Shown: positions 1 to 11,262 of the stretch, one piece after another | Layout of the letters: every line of letters begins with the position of its first letter | Numbering within the stretch: the stretch's first letter is position 1 | DNA from: Macrotrachela quadricornifera | Taxonomy: Eukaryota; Rotifera; Eurotatoria; Philodinida; Philodinidae | Length of the DNA stretch: 64,000 bases | Assembly: GCA_022393335.1 (NCBI GenBank) | Contig: JAJEKB010020467.1 | Coordinates: forward strand, 464,740 to 528,739 | Direction: 5' to 3' | The notes under the pieces: model-generated | What the model was told of the DNA's origin: nothing | The model's database searches: none | Seen by the model: the letters and a program-made list of their open reading frames with translations, nothing else | Made by a program: the position numbers and the translations under genes

Positions 1-1718
1 AAATCGCATAATGATACTCTTATGGTCGCAACCTAAATCGATTATAGAAGGGACATCGTTCGAAAGGTTCTATTAGAAAGAGATAATAAAATTCAAATGA
101 TTATTCGATTTACTAATTGTATCCAAATGAGCATGATAACGATCTTTTATTTGCATGACACAGATGAAAGAAGGCGGTTGGTGTGTTAGAAACGAAAGAC
201 ACCGTAGCTAATGTGAAAAAAGACGATGAAAATGATAAAATGAATATATGATTCATGTTCTTAGCTAAGGTTATGGGAACAGAATATGTTTTCAGACATG
301 AATGAGTTATATCAAAAAGATAGTTTTCTTTGTATCCTATCTTTTGAAATATATGAAAACAATTTAAAAATCCAATAGTGAGTTAATTATATATAAAACT
401 TATTGCCTTATTTTCTTTCTTGTTTGCACCAATTATTCAGCTTTGATCTCGAGCTTTTTTCTACAGATATTTACTAAATTATATAAATTCATGCTCAGAT
501 CAAGTATGTAACATTAATTGAGAGAATTCTCTGCTTTATTCTATAGAAATTTCAACGATTCTATTCTTATGATATTAGAGAAATAGGTATAATTAATATA
601 TTCATATTTATGAAAGATGTTCTTACAATCTTTAGAATTTTCACTCATTATAATTAAATACAAAAAAAGGTCATTTCGAGAAAGTATAACAGTATTTATT
701 TTAACCCATGTTAAAAAAAAACGGTGAAAATTCGTCGATTAATCGAAACGATTATTGTCAGATTTATTTTCTTTGATCACTGGTTGGTGCGAAAGGACTG
801 GCTGAAGTCGACAGATGATGAATATTTCCATAAAATCTTATCCTATCAGTTTAAATAAAAATTGGCTTTTCACTTCTCCACATTTTGACCTGAAAATAAT
901 TGGATAAAAAGCTAATAGAATAGCAAGCTGATACTTCCAGAAGTCGAATATCATATCTGAAATCTTCCATCAAAAGTTACACTAAAAATATTCGCAAAAT
1001 AATAGAAACTAAAAAATCAGCGATTAATCGGCGAGTTTTTTTTCGATATTCCAACGATTTTTGTGATAGATCGTGATTTTAAAAACGATTATTATTCTTC
1101 TTTCTGTTGATTATAGGTTTGATTTAGTTTATAGAATTTCGATTTTTGAATAAATTCATTACATCTTGATTTATAGTGAACAAACATTTTTATTAAAAAA
1201 CTAATTATATGCATTATTCTTCATTATGTGGTAAACATCTACAAAATAAAAACGAAATATAAATTCGAATTGAAGAGCAGGACCGGAATCGTTACCGAGG
1301 AAAAATTTATAATATTAAAGAATTGACTTTTTAAATCTGTAATTTCTTGACACTGTTTGCAAAAAAAATCAAAATTTATCAAAAACGATAGGATTTGTAT
1401 GAAACAGGTTAATAACATTAGATTAACATTGCAAATCTCTCCTCGTCTCCGTTTTCTTCATGTTTCGTGTTCCAAAGAAAGAACAACATTGAAGGAAAAA
1501 GAATATAATCTATACAAAAAGAGATTCAACACGAAGGCAGATAGAGTTACTGATGTATTGGAACAAAAAAGATAAATGATACCATACGATTTCCCACAGT
1601 ATTAGTGATATAAAAAATTCAGTAGGAATCGATGATAAATAGCTAGGGACACGCTTTCTCAGGTTTCTATTCCAATTATTAGTCTTTTTAGTTGATCAAT
1701 CATCACAAGAAAAATCTA
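1..1718. other. AT-rich non-coding stretch
   Basis: No convincing coding exon is seen here. The only open frame of note (1357-1575) is lysine-rich, begins at a non-ATG codon and looks like chance. Homopolymer runs are common. Confidence 0.5.
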
Positions 1719-2410
1719 ATAACGGGTGGCGCACATTAAATGGACCTCTCAGTATTTTGTGACATACGATATAGTCAATTTGTGCTGAGAACACAACTTT
1801 CAAACAAAAAAAACAGATACAAACTATTTAGAAAAGTTTTCTTTCATAAGAAAGTTTTTGTAGAGCTGTCTATGATGATTGTTTTAGTAAAAAAATCTTT
1901 TGAATTTCATTGATAAATGACGATGTCTTAGTCGAAATGCTAAACAACCTTCAAATGCAACTTTTCCTGATCAGTAAGCATGAAAAGTCGATTAGTATAT
2001 CTCAAAACGACTATATTGTGGAGATATATGAGATAATAAGTTTTGTAGAGGAAAGTCTGCTCTACAAAAGCCTTTAGGCAATTTTTCACATACACTCGAA
2101 TTCTATGAATAAAATCTCCTTAGAACATTGTAGCGAGTATTTTCCTAAAAAAACAGAATTTATCGTCTCCTGTATCGTATACAATGTTACATGAAGATTT
2201 CTTCACAGTATTTAAATGTATTTGACAATTCAACTACACTATGTTGTAGAGCAAACTTTCCTCTAGAAAGCCCACTGGGTTATATTCTCTATAGTACAGC
2301 AGTTTTGAGATACGCCAGTCATACAAAAAACTTCTTGTTTGAAAGTTGTGCTTCTGGGACAAATTGATTACAAAATAGCAAATCTGAGTGATTTCTTTAG
2401 TTGGAAAGAA
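1719..2410. repeat. Diverged foldback (inverted repeat) element
   Basis: The segment 1743-1812 is an imperfect reverse complement of 2328-2398; both carry a shared block reading ACACAACTTTCAAAC on the left. A second pair lies inside: 1997-2068 against 2241-2313, sharing GAGGAAAGT and GCTCTACAA. The left arm holds about 180 bases with no counterpart on the right, so one arm has gained or lost DNA. The outer end (1719-1761) resembles 8075-8117 in reverse orientation. No coding capacity is seen. It is probably an old non-autonomous DNA element; the superfamily is unclear. Confidence 0.5.
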
Positions 2411-2775
2411 TTGAATTATAGATGTCGCATACTAGAAAATCTTGTTGTTCTTTAACTCTTAAAAGCCGAAGAGGGTTCTAGAGTGTTACAAAAAATTTTT
2501 TCGATCCAGACCATCTGAGTGAAATATGAGCTTCTCAATTTTTCGGCCACAATTGTTTCTAATATGGCTCAGAATAATTGTAAGTTCATTCCAGTGACCT
2601 TCTAATATATCACACATTATCTATTGAGCTAAGAATCCATAATAACCTTGGCTACGATGGCCAAAAACACCTGAAAAACAGCATTTTTTAAAACTTCAGA
2701 ATACATTAGTAGAAGAGTTAAGAATGTGCAAAGTTGTTTTATATTGTAGCTTAGGACAATTTCTAATGAGATCAC

Positions 2776-3204
2776 TCAAAATTCATATTGTATATATAGG
2801 GAGATAGAAATATCCGAATACCCAATGGTCCTTGAGGAATTACGTATTCTAAAAGTTGTGTTTAGATGTTTGGCAACTGTTTTAGCATAATTTTTTCCTA
2901 CATTAATTTCAAAGTGACTGTCTTCATACAGTAACATAAGTTTACGATTTTCAGTATTAAATAAAGTACAACGAGATGCAATATTAGATAAATCAAAGGA
3001 AATATTGCTTTGCAAGATGAAATATGAATTGATATCAGTCAAATATAATTCATGACGAAGATAAGAAATGGTTTTTTTTGTAATAATTACTTTTTCTCGA
3101 AATTTAATGCTCAACAAATTAATGTATTCTTTTGCTTGTTCATAAAAAAGTCTTTTGAGAATCATTTTCTGATAAATTAGAGAAGAAATTATTGCTATAT
3201 ACAT
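2776..3204 (-). CDS. Hypothetical protein, doubtful
   Basis: This minus-strand open frame gives 142 residues from the first ATG at 3204. The frame reaches further to 3225, but only through a GTG, and is closed by a stop just upstream, so no upstream exon can join in this frame without a nearby acceptor. The product is mixed-composition with a hydrophobic start (residues 1-10) and no family I recognise. Codon content is more protein-like than the surrounding frames, but there is no splice or polyadenylation support. It could be a decayed exon or chance. Confidence 0.2.
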   Translation of the reverse strand: MYIAIISSLIYQKMILKRLFYEQAKEYINLLSIKFREKVIITKKTISYLRHELYLTDINSYFILQSNISFDLSNIASRCTLFNTENRKLMLLYEDSHFEINVGKNYAKTVAKHLNTTFRIRNSSRTIGYSDISISLYIQYEF

Positions 3205-3960
3205 TATACTTTGAATAAATGGCACTCAATACTATCTTTGCTAATGAAACAGTAAGCATGCGCTATTTCTTTTAATGACAGTAATAATAAAAATTTATAT
3301 GTAAGGAAAAACGTGTCCTTTTGGTGTGACTATTACAGTAGAAGTTTATTTAAAAGAAAACATTGTCCCGTAGATTTGTACTTAAATAAAAACGAATTTT
3401 GTTTAAGTTTAACTTTGCCTATGACGTATAAATTCACATCAAAATTTTATAAGATATACGATGAGATGATATTTTCATATTTTAAATTCACAAATGAATG
3501 ACAGGCTGAAGCATACTTTTTTTTTATCCATCATTTTTAACAATATTTTTTCTGCTATATGAACATTTTATATAATCTGTATGTGACATTTGCTTAAATC
3601 AGTGAGAATACGATCTAACGGGATGTACTTTTTCTTACATCCTGTTAAATTAGTTTCATTTTTACACTAAAAGCATCCATTCTATTAATTATTGCGTTTA
3701 TTCAGTGTATATTCAGCAGCTTCTAACATAAATTTTTCATTAATTGTAGATGTTCCCTCATGCATTAGCCACTATTGAAGAATTGCATTTCAGAATAGAT
3801 TAATGTAAAGATAAATAAAAATGTAATAATGCAAATGATTATATTAGACGATAGGTAAAGCAGACGCTGTAAAAACTATGTTCATTAGTATTTTGCACGC
3901 AACTATATTAAATATTTATATTTGATTTATTTTGCGCGTTAAGATTTGCAAAAAAAAAAG

Positions 3961-4980
3961 ATGTTGAATGAAAGCAGCAGTTTTTATAATAATATGTCGA
4001 AGTTATCTCGTGATATTGCGATTCCTTCTACGGTTCGTTTTTGGATTATTCTTCCTTTCTATATTCCATCTGTTATTTGCTCATTATTTGTTCTTTATCA
4101 TTTTATTTTCAATCGAAATTTACGTAATGCTCTTCATAATCATGTTATTACTTTTCTTCTCATTATTAATCTTATTGTTCAATTAACAACTATCCCATGG
4201 ATTCTGAGTTTCTATTACTTACAAGAAGTTTTGTTAAAAACTTCTATCTTTTGTCTTACATGGGTTTTCATTGATGAAGCTTTATATATCACAACAACAA
4301 TCATTTTTGCTTGGGCTACAATTGAACGACATATTCTTATCTTTCATGATCGATTATTATTAACTAAAAAGAGACTGATTTTCTTTCATTATTTTCCAAT
4401 AGTCTTACTTGTTTTCTATTGTATCTGTTACAATACTATCGTGGTTATTGTTCCACCATGTGAAAATGTCTTTGATTATACTCAACTTGTATGTGGTTAT
4501 CCTCTTTGCTATTATGCAAATCGATTAGTAGCTGTGTGGGACAGTATAGTTAATGATTTAATACCAACAATAATTATTATTTGTTGTAGTATTGCTCTGC
4601 TTTTACGTACTCTATATCAAAAATATCGAATGAATCGACCAATTCGTTGGCGAAATCATCGAAAAATGACAATTCAATTATTATCTATTTCATTTATGTA
4701 TCTTATATTATACATGCCAAAGATATTAATGAGATTTATTTATCTTTGTGGGGTTTCTGAAGAGTTTGGTGCCGATTACATGTTATATGCTAAATTCTTT
4801 GCATATTATGGTAATATTTTACTTCCTTTTGTATGTGCTGGATCAATGCCTGAACTTCAAACAAAAATTAAGAAATTATTTCCATGTTGGCGACGAAAAA
4901 TGCGTACTGTTGGTCCTCAACCATTACTAATACCTCATCGTCCAGGTGGTCAAAATATGAAACTAGCAGTTCCTGTTTGA
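3961..4980 (+). CDS. Rhodopsin-like seven-transmembrane GPCR, single exon
   Basis: This frame encodes a 339-residue class A G protein-coupled receptor, expected in the plasma membrane to pass a ligand signal to a G protein. Seven hydrophobic segments are visible at about residues 27-49, 61-81, 95-121, 141-163, 197-217, 236-258 and 275-294. TM3 ends in ERH (122-124) in place of the usual DRY. Cys98 before TM3 and cysteines at 167, 178 and 183 in extracellular loop 2 can form the conserved disulfide. TM6 has YMP where many receptors have CWxP, and TM7 lacks a clear NPxxY. The N-terminus carries an N-glycosylation-type NES and no signal peptide. The start is the first in-frame ATG; the frame extends upstream only through non-ATG codons. 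AATAAA signals lie at 5001-5010. The ligand is unknown. Short intronless receptors of this style are common in bdelloid rotifers (family knowledge). Confidence 0.9.
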   Translation: MLNESSSFYNNMSKLSRDIAIPSTVRFWIILPFYIPSVICSLFVLYHFIFNRNLRNALHNHVITFLLIINLIVQLTTIPWILSFYYLQEVLLKTSIFCLTWVFIDEALYITTTIIFAWATIERHILIFHDRLLLTKKRLIFFHYFPIVLLVFYCICYNTIVVIVPPCENVFDYTQLVCGYPLCYYANRLVAVWDSIVNDLIPTIIIICCSIALLLRTLYQKYRMNRPIRWRNHRKMTIQLLSISFMYLILYMPKILMRFIYLCGVSEEFGADYMLYAKFFAYYGNILLPFVCAGSMPELQTKIKKLFPCWRRKMRTVGPQPLLIPHRPGGQNMKLAVPV

Positions 4981-6587
4981 TGATTATTGTTTTGTTGTCT
5001 AATAAATAAAAATGGCAGATTATTCTAGCAAATAATTTGTTTTGAATTGTTTAACTCATTGCTCATGAGATATACCCGCGATCCAGAAATTGGAAATTCT
5101 ATAGAATTCTACTTGAATTTCCATTTTCTGAATGGTGGGTATTGCTGAATATTGAACTGTTCTAAAACATTATAAATATGTCTAATGATGTGACTTGTCA
5201 TACTGTGTGCATTTTTAAATGTTTTGAAGTCTTACCTTAGAGACAGATGCCTAATATAGGAACATAAAAACTTATCGTACTGAAAGAAGATTTTTAGTCA
5301 AAAAATGCCAGCAATTTTTAAATTTTAAAAGACTTCTGGTGATCTTAAAACACCATCGAAAGGCATAAGAAATTCTAGAAACTTGAAGCAGATAAAAAAT
5401 CATTGATACATGTGAAAGCAAAAACTTTAGTAGACTTTGGGCTTGCTAAATTCGAAAATTTTATTAGCTCGTCATATTATAAAACTTCGAAAAATCTTAT
5501 AATTCTTACAGACTTGAAGATTTCTAGGCTCTAATATTCCTCAAGTCCTATGAAGTACAAGACTCTAAAACGTCGATAAAAAACTAAAAAATTTCAAAAC
5601 TCATTAGTTCTAGAAACTTGTTTTTTCGATATATTCGAATTTGTTAGGATCTAAAACACTTAAACATTTTTTGTGGTATTCTAAAGTTTTGTCTATCCCT
5701 CTCCCTCCCACAAACCATAAGAAACATAGAACTAAGCTGTTTCTGTCTCATCTGCTACAGCAGCTATATCGTGTTTTACATTTTAATTTCGTAGGAATTG
5801 CGCGACACAGCTTTTATTTTAGGAATAAACAGTTTCTACATTATTGAAAAAAAAAACATTTGATAGAATGATAAACCCTAAAAATCTTTCAAGTTTTCTA
5901 GTATACACTCTTCTCTACGTCACGTTTTAAAAACTAGATATTCAATTTAAACGATTTTTTGGACTGCTTTCCATAATAATTTAGAAATCAGACTTAATAC
6001 ATATTATCACCATTTTTTTGCATTCGGATATATTTTTATTTTCTCCTTTCTATAAATAAATATCATCGAATATTGCCCTTCTGTACTCGAAATGGTTTGT
6101 TTCTCATCGTTTCTTTCTTCTTTTCTTCAAAGGGATGTGATTCAATATTATTTCTTTCTTTTTTTTGTAAAATAACTGTTGAAAATCTGTAGAACAATTT
6201 GATTCAAATATAATTTTCAACAAAAACTATACTATGCTGTTTTTTTCTATTTAATTCAGAGGGAATATAATAAAATTCTTTATTTATCATATTTGTATTT
6301 TATTATAATCGATTATCACTAATTTTAATCGTATATGATCTAATATTGTTCTATATATTTTTCTATAGAATGTTTTAAATTGAAAAAACAAATCATGTGC
6401 CAAAATCGTCCTTATCCTAATATCTCCTCTGTACTGAAAATGATAAATCCGTGGAAATCAAACAGGTGCAAAAAAAAAAGAAATTGAAAATTGGGCACCT
6501 ATGAAAATAATCGTTTTTTATCATTGAATCAATATAAATTGGTTTATATGCGACAATTGAATCGAACATATTAAAATTTATCTTAGA
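4981..6587. other. Intergenic, degenerate repeats
   Basis: After the GPCR polyadenylation signals, 5240-5650 holds degenerate short repeats around TTCTAGAAACTTG in both orientations. No coding exon is seen. The 68-residue open frame at 5641 does not begin with ATG and resembles no family. 5850-6587 is plain AT-rich DNA. Confidence 0.4.
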
Positions 6588-7885
6588 ATGCATTATTTAC
6601 CAGTAATTGTTATAGCGTTCGTTGGTTCTGTTGTTTTCACTGTTGAATGTAATGTTGTAAGCACAAATAATGGTATGTCTAATATTAATTTGATTAATAA
6701 TAATAAATTTTCATGTTTATTACTTAGAAATACATCATGGGAATCTCGATTGTTCAAAATTTAAACGAGATCTTGATGTACTTCGTTCTTTTTCATATCC
6801 AGTACAACTTAATCCAATTATTACAGCTGGTAAAACCTATGCCGTTATGAATTCTGCTAGTGAAGTTGAAGAACTTAGTATTTACCATGAAATTAATTTA
6901 CCACTTGATGTTTTTTGTCTGGTTCGTTTACATACTCTTCGAGTTAATAGTACTCCATTTGTTCCACAATTTGAATTAGATGATACTGCTCTACCAACTG
7001 GTTTATCTCCTCTAATCGGTCGTCTTAATCGATTACGTGTTCTATCACTCATCAATACAACAGCAGCTTATATTCCTTCTCAAGCATTAGCTTTATTGAA
7101 AAATATAACAATACTTGAAGTTGAAAATTGTGGTCTACGTGAAATACCATCTACTATTTCATTATTGAAGGATATTCAACAGCTTCGATTACCTAAGAAT
7201 CGTTTACATTCAATGCCAGAAGATACTGGTAATTTTAATAAATTATTCATTAATAATAAATGAAGAAAGATTCCCAAGTGTGAATTACTATTTCCAATGG
7301 GAAATATTCCAGTTTGTAGAGTTCAACAAGATGATTCTAGTGGTATAAAACGTTTTTTCTAATTTGCAGCATCGGTACGAAAAGACGCTTTATATAACGA
7401 GAATTAGTTTATCGAGCTCTACAAACTTGGATATCTTCTATTTCAAACGGTAATTCATACTTAGGAACTTTCCAATATAAGCAAAAAAAAAGTTTTCTTA
7501 TTGATCATTTGTAATTCTATCATACAAATCATTTTTGTCTATTTTAGCATTGAAACAAATGAGTAAACTTAAATATCTCGATTTGTCACACAACAAGATA
7601 AAAGATATAACTGATTTGGCTGATATAGCATCGAGAACAGTTGAAACTATGGATTTTTCCCACAATCAAATTGATTATGTTCCACCAGAAATTAGCCAAT
7701 TTTATTATAATCTTTATTATCTCTATCTCAATGATAACAAACTTGCTTATATACCTACTGATATTTTTCGTCTACAATATTTGAGAAAAGCTGATTTACA
7801 AAGAAATCTTTTTCCTCCAGAAGAAATTAATGCAATCAAAGCAAGATTTCGAACGGCTATTCCAAATGGTAATCTATTGGTTTAA
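6588..7885 (+). CDS. Secreted leucine-rich repeat protein, three exons
   Basis: The model is 6588-6672, 6728-7228 and 7548-7885, giving 307 residues. Intron 1 (55 bp) has GTATGT/TTAG ends; intron 2 (319 bp) has GTAATT/TTTTAG ends; both interrupt codons after base one and the frame stays open. Exon 1 encodes a clear signal peptide (about residues 1-22, ending near VEC). A short Cys-containing cap follows, then leucine-rich repeats from about residue 100 to 290, with pieces such as LKYLDLSHNKI and LYYLYLNDNKLAYIP. No transmembrane segment or intracellular domain follows the repeats, so the product should be secreted or loosely surface-bound and act in protein-protein recognition; the partner is unknown. 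AATAAA is at 7965-7970. Intron 2 is long beside intron 1, and splicing across it restores the repeat rhythm, which supports the model. Confidence 0.8.
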
Positions 7886-9009
7886 ATGAAATATCATTTG
7901 CTTCAATCAGAGTTCTAAAACGTTTTTTTGTTGCTCTTTTAACAGAGTTTTTCTGTTATTCCATAATAAACGAAAAAAAAGAAATATCTTTATTAGTTTT
8001 ATTTTTATTGATACAAATCTCTCTTACTAAAATAAACAATTTTTTTTTCTAACTCGAATTATAGGTGAGAAAAATGCAAAATACTGAGAGGGCCATTCTT
8101 TGTGGCCCACCCGTTACAAAAAGATTTTTTTCAACATATAACAAGAAACAATAAATATGACATTTGTACATTTTAATAGCCTTTATTCGTTGAATAATTC
8201 CATTAACGATGGAGAGAAAGAAATATTGTTCGCTGGAAATATTAAAGAATATATCAAAAGACTGGTCTTCAAAAAAAAAAGTGTCTAGCAAAATGTTTCA
8301 ATTGGATTTTGAAGGTTTCCGTCGAAGTCAAATGCTAATCAATGAAAATCTATTTCAATTGCCCCTTTTTCCTATAACTAGAAAATAATCAAAAAATATT
8401 TATTTTTCAAGGTGAACGATTTAAAACGAAATAACGAAAGAGAAAAATCAAAGAACCATATTAACAGAAAAAAGCGAATAGGAATAGATAGAACAATATA
8501 GCTTTAATATATGTAAAGCTATCAACATTTTCTGAGAAACTATTTCTATCTGAGATGGATTTTGGTTAAAAAAGCGATTTTTCAAAAACGAGGGTAATAA
8601 GAAAACAAAAATCTAGATGCCTTGTAAGACGGTAAAAAGAAACTGAAATAGTGCATTTTATAGGACAGAATTTGATCTACAATAATGATATATGAACCAA
8701 AGTTATAGCAGTGAGTTTCGAATTAGAACAGTGAAAATACAAGAATGTGCAAAAAATATTTTTGTCCAAAATAAACTTTTAAAGCAATTCAATGATTCTC
8801 TCACTGTTTCCAAAGGAAAATAGACACAGTATTTCTGAACTCATATTCAAAAAGAGCATTAAATTCTGATCACTATCCATCCGTTCCCATTCATCTAGAA
8901 TACCTTTGAGGTGGTGCAATCTATTTTATTTACAACTAACACAATCTAATTGATTTTTTATGAAAAACAAATAATAAATATTTTTATTTTTACATATAGG
9001 TTTAAACAA
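7886..9009. other. Intergenic DNA with one fossil repeat
   Basis: The block at 8075-8117 is an inverted relative of 1719-1761 (shared CTCAGTATTTTG and ACGGGTGG motifs). Nothing else is supported. The 80-residue minus open frame at 8049 overlaps this repeat and is not gene-like. Confidence 0.4.
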
Positions 9010-9309
9010 ATGTCTAAATCTTCTGAACATAATCGTAATGTATCTAAAAGAGTTCAGAATCAATTACTGAAATTCAACATTAAACCAAAACAAAATGACA
9101 TTGAACTGATCTTATTTAATTTTAATTTTGATTTAAATAAAATAGTTGCAGCTTTTAAAAATAAATCTGCTATTAAAATTTTTTAAGATTGGCAATCATC
9201 AACAAAAAAGAAACAAACACATGAACGACAAATAGGAACATCAACACCAAAAAAATCTTTAAATATAATTGAATCAAGTAAAATCTTTATAAGTTGTACA
9301 ACATCAACG
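9010..9309 (+). pseudogene. SPATS2-like UBA/CUE domain fragment with in-frame stop
   Basis: From the ATG at 9010 about 58 residues read well and resemble the N-terminal UBA/CUE-like domain of SPATS2 and SPATS2L, cytoplasmic RNA-granule-associated proteins. The diagnostic stretch is a helix with NDIELIL, then FDLNKIVAAF and KSAIKIF. The TAA at 9184-9186 interrupts the match, which resumes in the same frame as DW followed by a Lys-rich run, where family members have a Lys/Glu-Trp and a lysine tract. The frame ends for good at 9313-9315 beside an LTR-like insertion. A splice-acceptor-like TATAG lies just upstream of the ATG. I read it as a decayed or partial gene copy. The SPATS2 link is recognition by eye and should be confirmed by profile search. 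Confidence 0.5.
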
Positions 9310-9526
9310 TGTTAGGAATGACATCACTGGTATCACATCATCATAATCTCTCTCTCTCTTTCTTTTCATCTGTGATTGTTATCTTTATCCTTCTTTATAT
9401 TACTCATCATTGTTAGGCCTTAATGACTCTTCCTTTTGTTCTTCCAACATATATATTTGTGTGATTTTTTTATTTTAAATATATATAAATAAAACTTGTT
9501 GTCAGCTCATATACCCGAGCCTAACA
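9310..9526. mobile_element. Probable solo LTR (217 bp)
   Basis: The segment begins TGTTAGG and ends CCTAACA, a perfect 7-bp terminal inverted repeat of the TG...CA type used by LTR retrotransposons. It has a CT-rich tract near 9350 and a TATATATAAATAAAA block near 9480, which fits a combined TATA and polyadenylation signal before the R/U5 part. No matching second LTR and no internal retroelement coding are nearby, hence solo. The bases directly next to the ends do not form a clean target duplication; a CATCA word occurs near both sides but is offset on the left. The element splits the decayed gene remnants at 9.0-9.7 kb. Confidence 0.45.
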
Positions 9527-9690
9527 CATCATATTCACGTTTAATTGTTATTGAATCCAGTCAAAATGATATAAGTTGTAAAATAACATCGAAAAATTCA
9601 CGTGACGAAGATAAAATATGTTCGATTTTCTGTAATGATATTCAACATGAAAGAAAAATTGTCAAACATCAATTAAAGAATATGAAATAA
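9527..9690 (+). pseudogene. Coding remnant downstream of the LTR
   Basis: About 54 residues are open to the TAA at 9688. The piece around 9550-9592 repeats, at DNA and protein level, the piece at 9270-9309 before the LTR (IESS.. followed by ISC). This suggests a partial tandem duplication, or that both pieces come from related gene copies. No start codon or domain is recognised. It lies between the SPATS2-like fragment and the HNH remnant and probably belongs to the same decayed locus. Confidence 0.3.
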
Positions 9691-9743
9691 ACACGAGAAA
9701 GTGCTGAAATAATGATTTACTCAATTATTGTATTAATTCATGT

Positions 9744-10499
9744 ACTAAATTACATGAGCGAATAACTGTATTATTACAAATTTATAAACAAAATTCAGAT
9801 GAATCAAAATTATCTGAAGAAATAAAAAAATTGTTATCAAAGATCGATTATCTTCTACAACAGAATAATGATCGACTTAAAAGTGAATTAGATTGATGGG
9901 ATTCTAGCTCAACACAAACTGCCGAAGAATAAGAAGAATTTTAAAATAACCTTATCGTGTATTATCAATGTGGTCAAACAAATACAAAACAAACAAAATG
10001 TATGATATTAAATAAGTTTTTCGATCACAATTTAGTACGTGCATCACACATATGGAAATCCTCTACTACAGATACGGGATTAACAAAATTTAAATTAAAA
10101 GAATCTGATATTAATAATACACGAAATGGTTTATTATTGTACAAATCTATTGATAAAGCTTTCGATAATAAAAAGCTATGGTTTCTTTGTGATTCATTTG
10201 TTGATAATTTATTAATTAAGATCCTATGTAATGATCTTAAACAAAAATTTATCGTGGAAGATCAAACAAGAACAACTGTTAATGAATTTAGAACATTTAA
10301 TGGTACCGATCATGCTGTTTTACATTTATCTCTAGATGGTTTTCCATATAGACGTTTATTAAATTGGCATGTTCATTGTTCATTCAAAAATGCAAAAGCA
10401 AATAAATGGATAAATGAAGATAAAAATTTAGAGAATTTTTTTCACTTGTCAGATTTAGTATCATTATCTGGTGGTGATATTAATGAATCAATGAAGTAA
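9744..10499 (+). pseudogene. HNH nuclease-domain gene remnant with in-frame stops
   Basis: One frame runs through a coiled-coil-like Glu/Lys/Leu segment (about 9760-9890), then meets TGA at 9894, TAA at 9930 and TAA at 9942, and is open again from 9945 to the stop at 10497. The open part encodes about 184 residues with an HNH_2-type core: a Cys before MILN, ASHI, then RNGLLL and AFD. This is the zinc/metal-finger nuclease fold found in bacterial, fungal and other eukaryotic proteins. The residue aligned with the second metal His is Asp (SIDKAFD), as I recall for many eukaryotic members, so activity is uncertain. An ATG at 10002 would skip the first Cys. It may be the tail of the same decayed gene as the upstream fragments, or a separate HNH copy. 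Confidence 0.5.
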
Positions 10500-10861
10500 A
10501 AAACAATTTTGTTTGTTAATTTTTTTCATGTCTTTCTTTATTCTATGAGAATAAAAGATTAAAAATCTTGACAAATATCTAAAAAAAACAAAATCAAGAC
10601 AGTTTGCAATAATAGATTCTTTCTACTTGACTTTTCTTTAAAATGTTATTATAGATATAAAAATAATTAACAATATTGAAAATGATATATATGACACAAA
10701 AAGAGGTTTACAGATGAATAGCATGAGGATTAAGAGTACCACTAAAAGTAAAATAAGTTTCATAGATTTTTTTTATTACTTGATATTGATCGAGTAGAAA
10801 ATGCCGCTGTTGATCGTGTATTCATTAATGGATCATCAACATGTTTTTACTTTTTTTTTGT
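10500..10861. other. Intergenic AT-rich DNA
   Basis: No gene or structured repeat is seen between the HNH remnant and the piggyBac element. Confidence 0.5.
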
Positions 10862-11014
10862 TTAACACATTCGACCCGACGGGTCCCACCGGTGGGACCC
10901 GCCCTATTGTAAGAAAATACTGAATGAAAAAACATTTTCTTCTCTTTTTTTCTTGACTAAAAGGATAGATGGGATGCGTCATCTAACCTGACACGCTAGT
11001 GTCTGAATTGTTTA

Positions 11015-11212
11015 TTACACAGCGTAGTGCTTTTCATTAAAACAATCAAGGCAAAAAAATTTGTCGCAATCAGAACAGAAAGTTTTTATTTTTTTTGTTG
11101 TTGCATTACTTGCTTCCTTTGACTGTTGTTGTCTTATCTTCTCATAACACCCAGCACAACGCCGTCTGACATCGCGAGTAGACGCTTCTATTTCTTGAAG
11201 CTTGTGATCGAT
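11015..11212 (-). pseudogene. piggyBac transposase C-terminal Cys-rich domain, left arm copy
   Basis: On the minus strand this reads the last 65 or so residues of a piggyBac transposase up to its stop at 11015. Cysteines occur as CxxC, then CxxC, then CxxC (CAGC, CSDC, CLDC) followed by a His near the end, the expected zinc-binding C-terminal domain that contacts transposon ends. This copy keeps all cysteines and the correct reading frame. Upstream of 11212 it runs into the + strand transposase piece in antisense, so it has no promoter or catalytic domain of its own. Confidence 0.75.
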
Positions 11213-11262
11213 ATAACAAAGGAAGACAAGACACTGACTTATCTGACCAGTTATCAACATAT

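Noticed and set aside
9184..9944. In-frame TAA and TGA codons as evidence of a reassigned genetic code
   Set aside because: The GPCR, LRR, F-box and transporter genes all end at normal TGA or TAA stops and have none inside, so the stops mark decay.
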